From: Lenisia limosa
Taxonomy: Eukaryota; Breviatea
Length of the DNA stretch: 27,100 nt
Direction: 5' to 3'
Assembly: GCA_001655205.1 (NCBI GenBank)
Contig: LPNZ01007683.1
Coordinates: 1 to 27,100 of the forward strand
Below are positions 27,045 through 27,100 of the stretch, in pieces. Each line of letters starts with the position of its first letter. Position 1 is the first letter of the stretch. The position numbers and the translations under genes are program-made. The notes beneath the pieces are model-generated. The model was not told the origin of the DNA. It did no database searches and was given only the letters and a program-made list of their open reading frames with translations.

Positions 27045-27100
27045 CTGTTTTGATTAGTTCAAGCAGGAAAAATAAAAACAAGGTGTGGCCGAAGCCGTCC

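Noticed and set aside
1-27100. tRNA, rRNA or other structured RNA genes
   Set aside because: I saw no convincing tRNA arms or rRNA segments. The strong hairpins are all members of the intronic repeat family.

Overview
This window is nuclear DNA from a eukaryote. It is AT-rich, its genes are cut into very short exons (about 30-170 bp) by GT-AG introns, and it carries many N gaps from a short-read assembly. The gene content is a GCC2/GCC3-type cysteine-rich membrane protein and an iron-containing alcohol dehydrogenase. That suggests a free-living protist or alga; I cannot name the lineage. The long open frames are mostly misleading. The coding signal comes from joining short frames at splice sites so that split codons stay in phase.

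Layout. (1) 1-620, minus strand: the first two exons of an iron-containing alcohol dehydrogenase, running off the left edge. (2) 621-2181: spacer with no gene I can support. (3) 2182-27044 and beyond the right edge, minus strand: one very large gene with 57 exons or exon pieces visible here, encoding about 1,500 residues. Read 5' to 3' (right to left) it gives a long beta-rich ectodomain (27044-17072), an IPT/TIG-like module and a further beta-rich stretch (17161-14607), a run of cysteine-rich modules (14092-9345), and a C-terminal membrane region with about seven hydrophobic segments (9108-2631). It ends in a probable short tail at 2182-2220. The start codon lies outside the window and several exons are lost in gaps.

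The introns hold most of the other structure. A palindromic element of about 70-100 bp (arms reading roughly AGGGCTTCACTTCGGTTCG and its complement) is present in about 25 copies, all in introns of the large gene. A second dispersed family (core GGCCGAAGCCGTCCACACC), a third (core AATCAACTCTGTTAGCTGAC) and several minisatellites occupy others. The 925-bp intron at 3188-4112 holds a 566-bp element with identical 59-bp terminal inverted repeats. The 2.27-kb intron at 4594-6865 holds a plus-strand block that looks coding but is broken, and which I cannot identify.

The large gene product is probably a plasma-membrane, receptor- or adhesion-like protein. Its ligand and function cannot be read from the sequence. 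The dehydrogenase is a separate cytosolic or organellar metabolic enzyme that merely lies downstream on the same strand.
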